DNA of 64,000 bases from Acinetobacter sp. ANC 3929. Lineage in GTDB: Bacteria; Pseudomonadota; Gammaproteobacteria; Pseudomonadales; Moraxellaceae. The stretch's first letter is position 1, and every line of letters begins with the position of its first letter. The stretch spans positions 555,942-619,941 of the forward strand of contig NZ_KB849994.1 in the NCBI RefSeq assembly GCF_000369405.1. Reading direction: 5' to 3'. Made by a program: the position numbers and the translations under genes. The notes below the pieces were generated by a model, which worked only from the letters and a program-made list of their open reading frames with translations, did no database searches and had not been told where the DNA came from. Below are positions 50,809 to 60,699 of this stretch, piece by piece.

Positions 50809-51825
50809 TCAGAATGTTTGAACCCCAAAAAGCGGTGTTTTATTTTTTTCGCCCGCAATTTCCCTGACGAGTTTCGGGACGAGATATCCTGGTAAACTCG
50901 CTAATACATCACTGTATATCTGATCTATCTCTGAAGATCTTAAATCAAAATGCTGAGCTCCTTTAACTTTATCCAAAACATGAAGGTAATAGGGCATTAC
51001 TCGTGCTTCAAATAAACGGCTACTCAATGCATTTAAAGTTTCTGCAGAATCATTCACACCTTTGAGCAAAACTGCCTGATTAAGGACGGTTATATGCTGG
51101 AATGATAACTGTAGCAACTTCGAGCAAGTGAAATCATCGAGTTCAGCTGCGTGGTTTGAGTGTACCACTACTACAATACGTAGCCTACTGTTTTTTAATA
51201 TAGAAATCAGCTCTTCATCAATACGATTCGGGATCACAATGGGAACCCGTGAATGAATTCTCAATATCTTAATCTGAGGGAGAGATGCGACTCGTTCTAG
51301 CCACAAAGAAATTTTTCGATTGTTTAAAGTGAGCGGGTCACCACCACTTAAAATCACTTCATTGATTTGTGGATTTTGCTCAATATACTGTTTAATGTTG
51401 AGCCAATCGTCATTTTTAGGAAGATTCTCCTGATATGGAAAATGACGGCGAAAACAATAACGACAGTGAATCGCACATGCGCCAGTTAAGGTTAGCAAAA
51501 AACGTGATTGATATTTGTGTAAAACCCCGGCCATTTGATTTGCGGCTTCTTCACCTAAAGGATCCGTCACAAATTCAGGATGCTCTTCCAGTTCTAGGTG
51601 ATGGGGTAAGACCTGTAACAATAGCGGATCAAGTGGATCACCTATGGTCATTTTTCCGACGAATGCACGTGGAACGCGCAATTTAAACTGTTCAGAGGCA
51701 AGGATTGCCCCTGATAATAGCTGATCGGTAGATAACTCAAGCAGATTTAACAGCTCTAAGGGATCAGTAATTAGGTCACTGAGTTGTGATTGCCAGTTTT
51801 GCTCTTGATGTAAATAGTTTATCAT
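50809..51825 (-). CDS. epmB: EF-P beta-lysine 2,3-aminomutase EpmB
   Basis: 338 residues from ATG 51825. The radical-SAM cluster is CAIHCRYCFRRHFPY (CxxxCxxC), with GGDPLTLNN and other lysine 2,3-aminomutase motifs. N-terminal WQSQLSDLITDPLELLNLLE matches E. coli EpmB. It makes beta-lysine from (S)-alpha-lysine, which EpmA then ligates to EF-P. It diverges from efp, a functional pairing. Confidence 0.92.
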   Translation of the reverse strand: MINYLHQEQNWQSQLSDLITDPLELLNLLELSTDQLLSGAILASEQFKLRVPRAFVGKMTIGDPLDPLLLQVLPHHLELEEHPEFVTDPLGEEAANQMAGVLHKYQSRFLLTLTGACAIHCRYCFRRHFPYQENLPKNDDWLNIKQYIEQNPQINEVILSGGDPLTLNNRKISLWLERVASLPQIKILRIHSRVPIVIPNRIDEELISILKNSRLRIVVVVHSNHAAELDDFTCSKLLQLSFQHITVLNQAVLLKGVNDSAETLNALSSRLFEARVMPYYLHVLDKVKGAQHFDLRSSEIDQIYSDVLASLPGYLVPKLVREIAGEKNKTPLFGVQTF

Positions 51826-51914
51826 GCCATACGTTAAAAATAGTGTTAGTGTCACACCTGTGCGTGTAGTCTAACATTAATAGATTTGAGTTTTAAGTTT
51901 GGAGTGCGCCTTTC

Positions 51915-52484
51915 ATGGCCTATTATTCTACAAATGATTTTAAAGCAGGCCTTAAGGTTATGCTTGATGGCAACCCATGTTCAATCATGGAAAATGAATA
52001 TGTAAAACCAGGTAAAGGTCAAGCGTTTAACCGTGTGAAATTACGTAACCTTCGCTCTGGTAAAGTATTAGAAAAAACATTTAAATCAGGTGATTCTTTA
52101 GAAGCAGCTGATATTGTAGAAGTTGAAATGGATTACCTCTACAACGATGGCGAAATGTGGAACTTCATGGATCCTGTATCTTTCGAGCAAATCGCTGCTG
52201 ATAAAACAGCAATGGGCGATGCTGCGAAATGGTTAAAAGATGATTCAAATGAAAAATGTACGATCATGTTATTCAATGGTGTACCTTTGAACGTAAATCC
52301 ACCAAACTTTGTTGTGTTGAAAATTATTGAAACTGATCCAGGTGTACGTGGTGATACTTCTGGCGGTGGCGGTAAACCAGCGAAGCTTGAAACAGGTGCG
52401 GTAGTACGTGTTCCATTATTCGTACAGCAAGAAGAAAGTGTTCGTGTAGACACGCGTACTGGTGACTACTTAGAACGTGCGTAA
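51915..52484 (+). CDS. efp: Elongation factor P
   Basis: 189 residues: [20 protein letters not shown], then Lys34 in [16 protein letters not shown], the residue modified by EpmA/EpmB. It relieves ribosome stalling at polyproline. Divergent from epmB with 90 bases between the starts. Followed by a strong terminator. Confidence 0.97.
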   Translation: MAYYSTNDFKAGLKVMLDGNPCSIMENEYVKPGKGQAFNRVKLRNLRSGKVLEKTFKSGDSLEAADIVEVEMDYLYNDGEMWNFMDPVSFEQIAADKTAMGDAAKWLKDDSNEKCTIMLFNGVPLNVNPPNFVVLKIIETDPGVRGDTSGGGGKPAKLETGAVVRVPLFVQQEESVRVDTRTGDYLERA

Positions 52485-52527
52485 TTGTGAATGAGTAGCC
52501 ACGCTACTCAAGATATACAATTATCGA

Positions 52528-52557
52528 AGGGATGATTAAACAATCATCCCTTTTTTT
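52528..52557 (+). terminator. efp terminator
   Basis: AGGGATGATT/AATCATCCCT-type stem and seven Ts. Confidence 0.9.
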
Positions 52558-52649
52558 ATGCCAAAGTATTAGATAAATAATTGAAGCTAGAAGGTAAACT
52601 TACAAAGATATTTCTTCTACAGAAAATATAGAAAGGGAAATCTAATAAG

Positions 52650-52890
52650 GGTTTGCTGACATTTCAGCCATGCATTGCGTTATCGGCTAAAACGATATAA
52701 ACAAGGCATGAAACGCAGGCAATGGCGACCCCCTTGTCAAGTTTCATAACGCAGTTTAGGGAAGTTTTAGCCATAACCCTACGGGACAGGGACATTTTTT
52801 GCTGCCACTACGTTATATTTTATTTATTTAGAATAGCTAAATTGCATAAAACATGCCTTGTGCCACCTATAAAATGTCCTCTGTCGCAAT
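52650..52890. repeat. Nested inverted repeats upstream of cstA
   Basis: No gene of normal size fits the 481 bases between efp and cstA. GTTATCGGCTAAAAC (52679-52693) matches GTTTTAGCCATAAC (52764-52777) inverted; ATGAAAC (52708-52714) pairs with GTTTCAT (52741-52747); GCTGA-N4-TCAGC lies at 52653-52666; and GGGACATTTT near 52789 is inverted as AAAATGTCC near 52871. It resembles a miniature mobile/intergenic element or a structured leader. Confidence 0.5.
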
Positions 52891-52965
52891 GAGAGCTATA
52901 GCTCGTAAAGTGAAACGTCAACCAACCCAACCCTAACCACGCATTATGTATTTGAGAGGTTTTGA

Positions 52966-55068
52966 ATGGAGACAACACAAGCAAAGTCAACACTTCCCTC
53001 AAAACTCCTATGGAGTTTGGTTGCCATCGTTGGGGCAATTTCATTTGGGATATTGGCGGTTAGTCGTGGTGAGCATGTTAATGCGGTCTGGTTAGTTCTT
53101 GCCGCGGTCTGTGTATATAGCATTGCGTATCGATTCTATAGTTTATTTATTGCAAACAAAGTTTTTGAATTAAATCCTAAACGGTTAACCCCAGCTCATC
53201 GTCTTGCCGATGGTCTGGATTATGTTCCTACCAATAAGTTTGTTTTATTCGGTCATCACTTTGCAGCGATTGCTGGAGCAGGGCCTTTAGTGGGGCCAAT
53301 CCTTGCAGCGCAAATGGGTTACTTGCCTGGAACCATCTGGCTTTTAGTCGGTGTGGTGATTGCGGGTGCAGTCCAAGATTTTCTGGTTTTATTTATCTCC
53401 ACACGACGAGATGGTCGTTCTTTGGGTGAGATGGCAAAACAAGAACTCGGTACTTTCGCTGGTGTCATTGTCATGCTCGGTACACTGGGGGTGATGATCA
53501 TTATCCTTGCGGTACTTGCATTGGTCGTCGTTAAAGCCTTGGCACATAGTCCGTGGGGTGTGTTTAGTATTGCTGCTACCATTCCAATCGCATTATTTAT
53601 GGGCGTGTATATGCGTTATCTGCGCCCAGGGAAAATTGCAGAAGTTTCTATCATTGGTTTTGTGTTGATGATGGCAGCAATTGTATATGGTGGTGATGTT
53701 GCCAAAGATCCATATTGGGGTCAGTTATTTACCCTCAGTGGTACTCAATTGACATGGGCCTTGATCATTTATGGTTTTATCGCTTCAGTTTTACCTGTTT
53801 GGTTGTTGTTAGCACCGCGTGATTACTTATCAACCTTCCTTAAAATTGGTGTAATCGCAGGCTTGGCAATTGGGATTATCTTTGCGATGCCTGATTTGAA
53901 AATGCCAGCAGTGACGCATTTTGTTGATGGTACAGGTCCTGTGTTTGCAGGTAGTTTATTTCCTTTCCTCTTTATTACCATTGCTTGTGGTGCGATTTCA
54001 GGTTTCCATGCCTTGGTTGCATCAGGCACGACTCCTAAACTGGTCGATAACGAAGTCAATATTCGTATGATCGGCTATGGCGGTATGTTGATGGAATCCT
54101 TCGTCGGCATCATGGCAATGATCTGCGCGACGGTACTAGATCCAGGGATTTATTTTGCGATCAATGCGCCAGCAGCAGTTTTAGGCACCTCGGTAGAGAC
54201 CGCTGCTGAAGCAGTGCGTAATCTTGGCTTCGTGGTTAGCCCAGAAATGTTGACCTTGTTGGCTCAGGAAGTGGGTGAGAGTTCAATCTTGTCTCGTACA
54301 GGTGGTGCACCGACATTTGCAATTGGTATGGCACATATCATTTCAGAGATTTTCAATAACCGCTCAATGATGGCGTTCTGGTATCACTTTGCCATTTTGT
54401 TTGAAGCATTATTCATTTTAACTGCGGTAGATGCGGGAACACGTGCATGTCGTTTCATGGTGCAGGATACGGTCGGCATCGTGGTTCCAGCGATTAAACA
54501 ATCAAGTTCATTCTTTGGTAATTTGGTCGGGACCTTTGTTGCAGTCGCAGGTTGGGGTTTCTTCGTTTATCAAGGTGTGGTTGATCCATTAGGTGGGATT
54601 AACTCCTTATGGCCGTTATTTGGTATTGGTAACCAAATCTTGGCATCGATGGCCTTGATCTTAGGCACAGTCATTCTATTCAAGATGAAAAAAGAGAAGT
54701 ATGTTTGGGTCACCATTGTCCCGACGATTTTCTTATTCATTACCTCGATGACTGCGGGTTGGCAAAAGATTTTCCACGAAAATCCGAAAATTGGTTTCTT
54801 GGCACAAGCGAATCGTTTCTCTGATGCAATTGCACGTGGTGAAATCCTTGCACCAGCCAAAACAGTTGCTGAAATGCAGACCATTGTCATGTCGAACCAG
54901 ATCAATGCGGCACTGTGTGGCTTCTTTATGATTGTTGCCATTGTGATGATCATTGCTTCGATTGGTATTGTACGTAGAGCATTGGCGAGTCCAACACCAA
55001 CAGTGAATGAAGCGCCCGCAGTTTATTCAGAAACCCCGATGACTGCCAATAGCATCAAAGGAGAGTAG
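52966..55068 (+). CDS. cstA: CstA-family carbon starvation / pyruvate transporter
   Basis: 700 residues, about 16-18 hydrophobic segments. Motifs: GHHFAAIAGAGPLVGPILAA, VQDFLVLFISTRRDGRSLGE, TACRFMVQDTVG-like (ACRFMVQDT). The family transports peptides or pyruvate under starvation. It starts with GAGAGG upstream, and the small DUF466 gene follows immediately. Confidence 0.93.
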   Translation: METTQAKSTLPSKLLWSLVAIVGAISFGILAVSRGEHVNAVWLVLAAVCVYSIAYRFYSLFIANKVFELNPKRLTPAHRLADGLDYVPTNKFVLFGHHFAAIAGAGPLVGPILAAQMGYLPGTIWLLVGVVIAGAVQDFLVLFISTRRDGRSLGEMAKQELGTFAGVIVMLGTLGVMIIILAVLALVVVKALAHSPWGVFSIAATIPIALFMGVYMRYLRPGKIAEVSIIGFVLMMAAIVYGGDVAKDPYWGQLFTLSGTQLTWALIIYGFIASVLPVWLLLAPRDYLSTFLKIGVIAGLAIGIIFAMPDLKMPAVTHFVDGTGPVFAGSLFPFLFITIACGAISGFHALVASGTTPKLVDNEVNIRMIGYGGMLMESFVGIMAMICATVLDPGIYFAINAPAAVLGTSVETAAEAVRNLGFVVSPEMLTLLAQEVGESSILSRTGGAPTFAIGMAHIISEIFNNRSMMAFWYHFAILFEALFILTAVDAGTRACRFMVQDTVGIVVPAIKQSSSFFGNLVGTFVAVAGWGFFVYQGVVDPLGGINSLWPLFGIGNQILASMALILGTVILFKMKKEKYVWVTIVPTIFLFITSMTAGWQKIFHENPKIGFLAQANRFSDAIARGEILAPAKTVAEMQTIVMSNQINAALCGFFMIVAIVMIIASIGIVRRALASPTPTVNEAPAVYSETPMTANSIKGE

Positions 55069-55070
55069 TG

Positions 55071-55373
55071 ATGGATTTTAAAATTGCTCGACAAGGCAGT
55101 GCGGTGATTGTGAAGATTATTAAATTCACCATCATGTCGCAAAAACATTTACTTTTATCACCCAAGAATTGGTCGCGTATCGCTGTTTTATGGCAGCGTT
55201 TGCAGCAGAGTTTTAGGTTGATGGTTGGTGTGCCCGATTATGAAACTTATGTGCAGCATATGAAAGCGCATCATCCTGACTTAACGCCAATGGATGCAAA
55301 GACTTTTTATCGTCATTGTATCGATGCACGCTATCCTTCTGCTGGTGGTAATATGAAAAAATGTCCTTGCTAG
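55071..55373 (+). CDS. YbdD/YjiX-family (DUF466) protein
   Basis: 100 residues with the C-terminal half carrying the signature MVGVPDYETYVQHMKAHHPD and DARYPSAGGNMKKCPC. DUF466 proteins are encoded next to cstA in many bacteria and probably help the transporter. ATG at 55071 with GGAG seven bases upstream. Confidence 0.9.
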   Translation: MDFKIARQGSAVIVKIIKFTIMSQKHLLLSPKNWSRIAVLWQRLQQSFRLMVGVPDYETYVQHMKAHHPDLTPMDAKTFYRHCIDARYPSAGGNMKKCPC

Positions 55374-55402
55374 AAATCAATTGATTTCATTGAAAAAAAA
55401 CC

Positions 55403-55434
55403 AAAACAGTGTATGTTGAAACATACACTGTTTT
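55403..55434 (+). terminator. cstA operon terminator
   Basis: AAAACAGTGTATGT-TGAA-ACATACACTGTTTT, a perfect 14-bp stem. Confidence 0.92.
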
Positions 55435-55451
55435 ATTTTGGGGATAAAATT

Positions 55452-56411
55452 ATGTGGGGCACGGATCAGGCTTCAGTTCAAGACAAAAAACGACAAAACC
55501 AAGCATTAGAACAAGATATTAAAAGCTTTGGTCAAAAGATTGAGCAATTTTTAATTGAAGTCAATCAGCTCATTTTAGATAAGCCTCAACAAACTAAACT
55601 AGCGCTGACCTGTTTGCTGGCAGGTGGTCATGTGTTGTTTGAAGATTTACCCGGATTAGGTAAAACGACCTTAGCCAGTGCTCTGGCTCGTTTGGCAGGA
55701 CTCCATTTTCAGCGGATTCAATTTACCAATGATATGTTGGCCAGTGATGTGATTGGCATCAATATTTTTAATCAGAAAGAACATCTATTTGAGTTTAAGC
55801 AAGGGCCGATTTTTACCCAGATTTTGCTGGCAGATGAAATTAACCGTTGTAGTCCTAAAACCCAAAGTGCCTTACTTGAAGCGATGGAAGAAGGTGCCGT
55901 GACTGTAGATGGTGTGCATTATGAATTGCCACAACCATTCTGGGTATTGGCAACACAAAACCCACTCTTTCAAAGTGGCACTTATGCATTACCAGAGTCT
56001 CAGCTCGACCGTTTCTTGATGCGATTATCCTTGGGTTATCCATCGCGTCAGGCAGAAAAACTCCTGTTACAGCAAAGTTCACGGCAAGTGCTGATTCATC
56101 AGTTAGAGGCCGTATTTAATCAAGCTGATATTTTGCATTTACGTGAATTGGCAAAACAGGTTTTTCTCAGCGATGCCGTGCTCAACTATATTTTAGATTT
56201 GGCTGCTGAAACGCGTAAGCAACGCCACGGCCTCTCAACTCGTGGAGTGTTGGCTCTGAAGGCTGCGGCACAAGCCTATGCTTTGGTTGAGAGACGCAGT
56301 TTTGTGACGACGGATGATGTACAAAACGTATTTGTGGCTGTGGTGGCACATCGCCTGAGTTTAGGTGATATGGAGGTTAAACAGCTGTTGCAGTCAGTTG
56401 ATGTATTGTAA
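55452..56411 (+). CDS. MoxR-family AAA+ ATPase
   Basis: 319 residues from the ATG at 55452 (GGGGAT upstream). Walker A LPGLGKTTLA, sensor FTNDMLASDVIG, Walker B LLADEINR, and NPLFQSGTYALPESQLDRFL. It is an ATPase chaperone, usually encoded with DUF58 and transglutaminase proteins, as here. An in-frame start at 55413 lies inside the terminator and is rejected. Confidence 0.92.
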   Translation: MWGTDQASVQDKKRQNQALEQDIKSFGQKIEQFLIEVNQLILDKPQQTKLALTCLLAGGHVLFEDLPGLGKTTLASALARLAGLHFQRIQFTNDMLASDVIGINIFNQKEHLFEFKQGPIFTQILLADEINRCSPKTQSALLEAMEEGAVTVDGVHYELPQPFWVLATQNPLFQSGTYALPESQLDRFLMRLSLGYPSRQAEKLLLQQSSRQVLIHQLEAVFNQADILHLRELAKQVFLSDAVLNYILDLAAETRKQRHGLSTRGVLALKAAAQAYALVERRSFVTTDDVQNVFVAVVAHRLSLGDMEVKQLLQSVDVL

Positions 56412-56424
56412 GTGAGTACAGGCT

Positions 56425-57342
56425 ATGCAAACTGGACTTAAACAACAGCTTAGTCAATGGATCGCGAAACGTTTCCAGATGGATCACAGTAAAATACTGC
56501 GACAGAAGGACGTTTTGGTTTTTATCTATAAACAAGGTTTTTTATATCTTGTCCTGATACTGATCACCTTTATTGCGGGAATTAACTATGCAAATAACCT
56601 GATTTTAGGATTTTGCTTTTTAATCAGTGCCATTCTTTGTATTAGTTTTTATCTGACCTTTAAGCAATTACATGGTTTACAAATTGATGTTGTGATGCCA
56701 GAGGTTGGGCAAGTCGATCAGGCACTTATTTTAAAGCTGCTATTTAAACAGCCTATTAGTGCTGCACGTTACCTAAGAATCCAATGGCAAAATCAAGAGC
56801 AACTTGTTTATCTAGATCAGACTCAACATCGCTTTGAATTGCCTTTTGTAGGAGAAAAACGAGGTTTATATGAGTTTGGTGCTGTTAAAATTTATTCTAC
56901 TTATCCATTGGGATTAGTACGTGCATGGACTTATTTATATCCAAAACATAAAGTCTGGGTTGCACCGAAGGCCTATGATTGGCAGAAAGAACATAAAAAT
57001 AAACCGACTTCAGCTCAAGATAGCCTAGATGAATTTAAAGAGCTTCGAGGTTTTCAACAAGGTGATTCTTATCAGAATGTGGCATGGAAACAGGTTGCAC
57101 GCGGGCAGGGGTTCCTAATCAAAATGTTTGAAGCTCAAGCCAATCATCAACATTTAGAAATTGATTATCAGCAGATTCCAGCTCAAAGCCATGAAGATAA
57201 ATTAAGCTTTATGATGGGTTGGGTTGAGCAATGTGAACAGTTAGGTGATGATTATGCACTTATTTTGCCGCATGCACGCTTAGAAAGTGGGAAAGGACAA
57301 TCTCAGTTAATTCAGGCCAAACTTTTATTGGCGCAGGCATAA
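56425..57342 (+). CDS. DUF58-domain protein
   Basis: 305 residues. Two N-terminal membrane helices (FLYLVLILITFIAGINYANN; LGFCFLISAILCISFYLTFK), then the DUF58 core (SLDEFKELRGFQQGDSYQNV, AWKQVARGQGFLIKMFEAQ). Second gene of the MoxR-DUF58-TgpA operon. Probably a membrane-linked adaptor for MoxR. Confidence 0.9.
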   Translation: MQTGLKQQLSQWIAKRFQMDHSKILRQKDVLVFIYKQGFLYLVLILITFIAGINYANNLILGFCFLISAILCISFYLTFKQLHGLQIDVVMPEVGQVDQALILKLLFKQPISAARYLRIQWQNQEQLVYLDQTQHRFELPFVGEKRGLYEFGAVKIYSTYPLGLVRAWTYLYPKHKVWVAPKAYDWQKEHKNKPTSAQDSLDEFKELRGFQQGDSYQNVAWKQVARGQGFLIKMFEAQANHQHLEIDYQQIPAQSHEDKLSFMMGWVEQCEQLGDDYALILPHARLESGKGQSQLIQAKLLLAQA

Positions 57343-57344
57343 TC

Positions 57345-59330
57345 ATGACTAAGCAAATCTATTTCTGTGTCTTGGCTACATTGGCTTTGGTTTTAATCGG
57401 GCAAGTTGCGTTTATACCTGTTACTTTGACTGGTTTATGGGGTGTGGTGTGGTTGCTGTTAGTGCGTCGATACAGCAAACAGAGCTGGGTAGCCTTTCCT
57501 AAATGGTTTTTGCTGGTCTTTATTTTATTGTCATTAGGATTGGTTTATCTCAATTATCAGACTTTGTTGGGGGTCGAGGCGGGCGTTGCCTTTTTAAGTA
57601 CCTGTTTATTTGCCAAATGTTTAGAAGCTAAAAATATTCGTGATTTGTTGATTGTCTTTAATTTTGCTCTATTTGTCAGTGCAAGCTTATTGTTACATAG
57701 CCAAGCTTTCTGGATGGCATTGATTGTATTTACAGCCTTTGTGATGTGTTTACTTGGTTTGTATCGGATACAGACAGGATTGTTTAATCAAAAGAAGTTG
57801 TCATCAAATCAGCTCAAACAAGATGTGAAGCAAATTTTTAAATTTGTAGGTATTGCAATTCCTTTCTTTTTGATTTTATTCATTTTCTTCCCTAGATTAC
57901 CACCACTTTGGGCAGTTCCAATTCAAAAGGATCAAGCGACAACAGGCATCAGTGATCGGATGTCACCTGGAGATATTGCGCAATTATCGCAATCTTCGGC
58001 ATTGGCTTTTAGGGTGGTGGCAGATATGTCGCAATTTCCAGGCAGACCAGAACTGTATTGGAGAGCTTTAGTTTTAGATGAATATGATGGAACCACATGG
58101 AACAGCAGTTTTTTTAATCAGCAAATCAGAACAATACAGTCTACTCCTCGTAGCGTACCTTATCAGTATTTAGCAGCAGATGAACAAGCGAATTGGATCA
58201 TGGGATTGGAATATTCGATTCCACAGGAGCGCTATTTGCAGCTTTATCAAGATCATAGTATTCGTCCATCAAAGCTCATCAAACGTAATGTACCGATACA
58301 AATGCTTTGGCTAGGAAGAAGGCCAGCAGAAACAGTGTCTTTATCACCGCGGCAACTAGATTTAAATCTTAAGTTTGATGAAGGTCGGGATATTAAAGCA
58401 CAGCAACTGGCACATACACTTTTTGAAAAAAGTCACAAGCAACCTGAACAATATCTACAATCTGTGCTGTCATGGTATCGAAAAAATGGTTTTGTATACA
58501 CGTTGACGCCAGGGACTTTAGGGGGGGATCGTATCGATCAATTCCTGTTTTCTAGTCGGAAAGGTTTTTGTGAACATTATGCTTCAAGTTTTGTCATGTT
58601 AATGCGTTATGCAGGGATTCCTGCACGCGTAGTGACAGGCTATCAAGGTGGACAGTTGGCTCCAGATGGACAAAGTTGGGAGGTTCGACAGCTTGATGCG
58701 CATGCGTGGAGTGAGGTTTATCTTGATGGAAAATGGAAACGAATTGATCCAACTGCGATGATTGCACCGCAACGAATTGACACAGGCATGCAGGATTATC
58801 TGACACAAGATCAAACTGTCTGGGGAGATGAGAGTAAGACTTGGCGTTTACAACAGTTCAAATTTCTAAAAAATATGCGGATTTGGAGTGATTATTTAAG
58901 TTATCAATGGCAAAGCAAAGTAGTGGGCTATGATGCAGAAAAACAGAAAAACTGGTTATCTAAATTAGGTCTAGATTCAAGTTATGCTTACGCGCTGGTT
59001 TTGATTGTTGCTATCGGAACGATTCTAGTGATCTATGTCGCTATTTATTGGTGGCGACAAACAAGGCAGCAAGCGGGCTATCAAAAAGCTGTTCTTAAGT
59101 TTCAAAAGAAGTTGCCTAAAAATTTGCATAAGCAACCAGCTGAAACGTTTCAAGTGTGGATGCAGCGTTTAGCCAGTCAGGTTGAGAATGCTCATATATT
59201 TGAACAAACGATTGTGTTATATCAAAAAATTGTTTTTTTAGAGCAAAAGGATAGCGCAAATACTCAAGAGTTTAAGCACTTGCTTAAAGACTGCGCAATT
59301 GCACTGAAACAATCTCAAAAAAACTTGTGA
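57345..59330 (+). CDS. TgpA-like transglutaminase
   Basis: 661 residues. About six N-terminal membrane helices, a periplasmic transglutaminase domain with Cys409 (SRKGFCEHYASSFVML), His453 (DAHAWSEVY) and Asp468 (RIDPTAM), then one C-terminal helix (YALVLIVAIGTILVIYVAIY) and a cytoplasmic tail. Resembles Pseudomonas TgpA, essential there. Two bases after the DUF58 gene: one operon. Confidence 0.92.
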   Translation: MTKQIYFCVLATLALVLIGQVAFIPVTLTGLWGVVWLLLVRRYSKQSWVAFPKWFLLVFILLSLGLVYLNYQTLLGVEAGVAFLSTCLFAKCLEAKNIRDLLIVFNFALFVSASLLLHSQAFWMALIVFTAFVMCLLGLYRIQTGLFNQKKLSSNQLKQDVKQIFKFVGIAIPFFLILFIFFPRLPPLWAVPIQKDQATTGISDRMSPGDIAQLSQSSALAFRVVADMSQFPGRPELYWRALVLDEYDGTTWNSSFFNQQIRTIQSTPRSVPYQYLAADEQANWIMGLEYSIPQERYLQLYQDHSIRPSKLIKRNVPIQMLWLGRRPAETVSLSPRQLDLNLKFDEGRDIKAQQLAHTLFEKSHKQPEQYLQSVLSWYRKNGFVYTLTPGTLGGDRIDQFLFSSRKGFCEHYASSFVMLMRYAGIPARVVTGYQGGQLAPDGQSWEVRQLDAHAWSEVYLDGKWKRIDPTAMIAPQRIDTGMQDYLTQDQTVWGDESKTWRLQQFKFLKNMRIWSDYLSYQWQSKVVGYDAEKQKNWLSKLGLDSSYAYALVLIVAIGTILVIYVAIYWWRQTRQQAGYQKAVLKFQKKLPKNLHKQPAETFQVWMQRLASQVENAHIFEQTIVLYQKIVFLEQKDSANTQEFKHLLKDCAIALKQSQKNL

Positions 59331-59365
59331 AGCTGATAAAAAATGAATATGATGCTTCTCATTCT

Positions 59366-59442
59366 AGGTGTATAGCTCAGTTGGTTAGAGCGCTACGTTG
59401 ACATCGTAGAGGTCTCCAGTTCGAGTCTGGATATACCTACCA
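59366..59442 (+). tRNA. tRNA-Val (GAC anticodon)
   Basis: Acceptor AGGTGTA/TATACCT, D-stem GCTC/GAGC, anticodon stem CTACG/CGTAG with loop TTGACAT (anticodon GAC), T-stem TCCAG/CTGGA with TTCGAGT, discriminator A and encoded CCA. U8/A9 are present. All stems pair (one G-T in the acceptor). Confidence 0.97.
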
Positions 59443-59486
59443 AGATATTAAAGTCATATAGCTTTTTATGAAGTTACATGAACTCC

Positions 59487-59520
59487 AAAGCCCTGAATCA
59501 TAACGATTTAGGGCTTTTTT
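59487..59520 (+). terminator. Terminator after tRNA-Val
   Basis: AAAGCCCT pairs with AGGGCTTT, with internal GAATC/GATT pairing, then TTT. Confidence 0.85.
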
Positions 59521-59895
59521 AATTCTTATACGGTTTATTAAAACTAAAAATTGAAAAGTTTGATGGTAAAGAGAAATTAGACATACCTACATGTTGAATT
59601 ACTTAGAATTTATTTATAGATATTATTTCAAGATGATAAATTACCTTAATAGAAAATCTAAAGTGTTGCAAATAAATACTAGAAATTAATATCGTATTTT
59701 TTCTATTATTTTTAATAACTTAATTTATAGACTTATAAAAAATTAGAGGCACAGGGCAACATAGCTATTTTTTAATGACAGAGGGCAGGGATTACATAGA
59801 TGATTTAATATAAATAAAACTCACTTAATATGATTTTTTTAATGACTTAAATTTAGCCTTTTGATAGATTATCTCTAGTATATAGGGGTGTTTTT
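59521..59895. other. AT-rich gap with no clear gene
   Basis: I see no credible coding frame or RNA gene in this very AT-rich stretch. A possible -10 (TAGTATATA) lies near 59875, shortly before the secreted-protein gene, but no matching -35 stands out. Confidence 0.5.
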
Positions 59896-60357
59896 ATGAC
59901 AAGAATTTTAATTGCTTCAATCCTATTGGCCTTGAGTTTAAATGTAACCGCTAATTCAGATTTTAATGCTGATGAAGAGTTAACAAAATTAGGGATTGTT
60001 GGGCCAGATTTTAAATTTATAGATCTTGAACGAGCTACGGATTTTTTTAAAAAAACGACAGAGAAGCTATCAAGTTCACTGAATTATAAATCAAATGAAT
60101 TAGTAAAAATAACATCAGCTTCGACGACACCACACTATTCTGCGGTAACGTTTAGCCCTACTGTAGATGTATCTGAAGCCGAAGAAAAAGATTTAGTTGA
60201 TTTTATGAATACGCGGGAAGCTGTTCAGGTATGGTGTAAAGAGCTTTTCAATTCTAAATATATGGGTGTAAATGATCATAAGGTTGAAGTGTTATATAAA
60301 AATAAAGTTGGAGCCACATTAGGTAATGTTGTTTTGAATAATCAAACGTGTAGGTAG
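59896..60357 (+). CDS. Secreted hypothetical protein, 153 aa
   Basis: A Sec signal peptide (MTRILIASILLALSLNVTAN, cleavage after VTA or TAN) precedes ~130 mature residues with two cysteines (MQVWCKELF-like near residue 115 and the C-terminal TCR), which could form a disulphide. No family recognised. GGGGTG precedes the ATG. The DsbA-like gene further downstream may support folding, but that is only adjacency. Confidence 0.65.
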   Translation: MTRILIASILLALSLNVTANSDFNADEELTKLGIVGPDFKFIDLERATDFFKKTTEKLSSSLNYKSNELVKITSASTTPHYSAVTFSPTVDVSEAEEKDLVDFMNTREAVQVWCKELFNSKYMGVNDHKVEVLYKNKVGATLGNVVLNNQTCR

Positions 60358-60405
60358 ATTATTTTATAAAATTGATTTAAATCAATATCTTATATTTAAA
60401 AATTT

Positions 60406-60435
60406 AAAATCCCCAATTTTTGATTGGGGATTTTT
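60406..60435 (+). terminator. Terminator after the secreted protein gene
   Basis: AAAATCCCCAAT pairs with ATTGGGGATTTT around TTTTTG. The rest of the gap to 60700 shows no gene. Confidence 0.85.
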
Positions 60436-60699
60436 ATGTCATAAGAAAAAGATGACCGCTCATGAGAGCATAAACAAACGATTTGCTATGCTGTTGTTTT
60501 TATGTTTCTTAATTGTTGATTTTAATCAAAAATTTACAAATTAGGAATGTGTAGTGTATTTCCCTTGTAGAATATTCACATCGTCGCTTAACTCTCCTGT
60601 TATAAGGATATCAACAGATTTGTACGATAACGTATTGGAATTATGATTTTTTTATAAATGCCCAAGCGCTATAAGATGGCTTTGAGGATAGCGAAATTA

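Noticed and set aside
52679..52771. 36-codon minus-strand ORF in the cstA leader (MAKTSLNCVMKLDKGVAIAC)
   Set aside because: It coincides with the inverted repeats and has no good binding site; more likely part of the structured element.
59366..59442. tRNA-Val as prophage insertion site
   Set aside because: No phage genes are next to it; the integrase is 22 kb away at surE.
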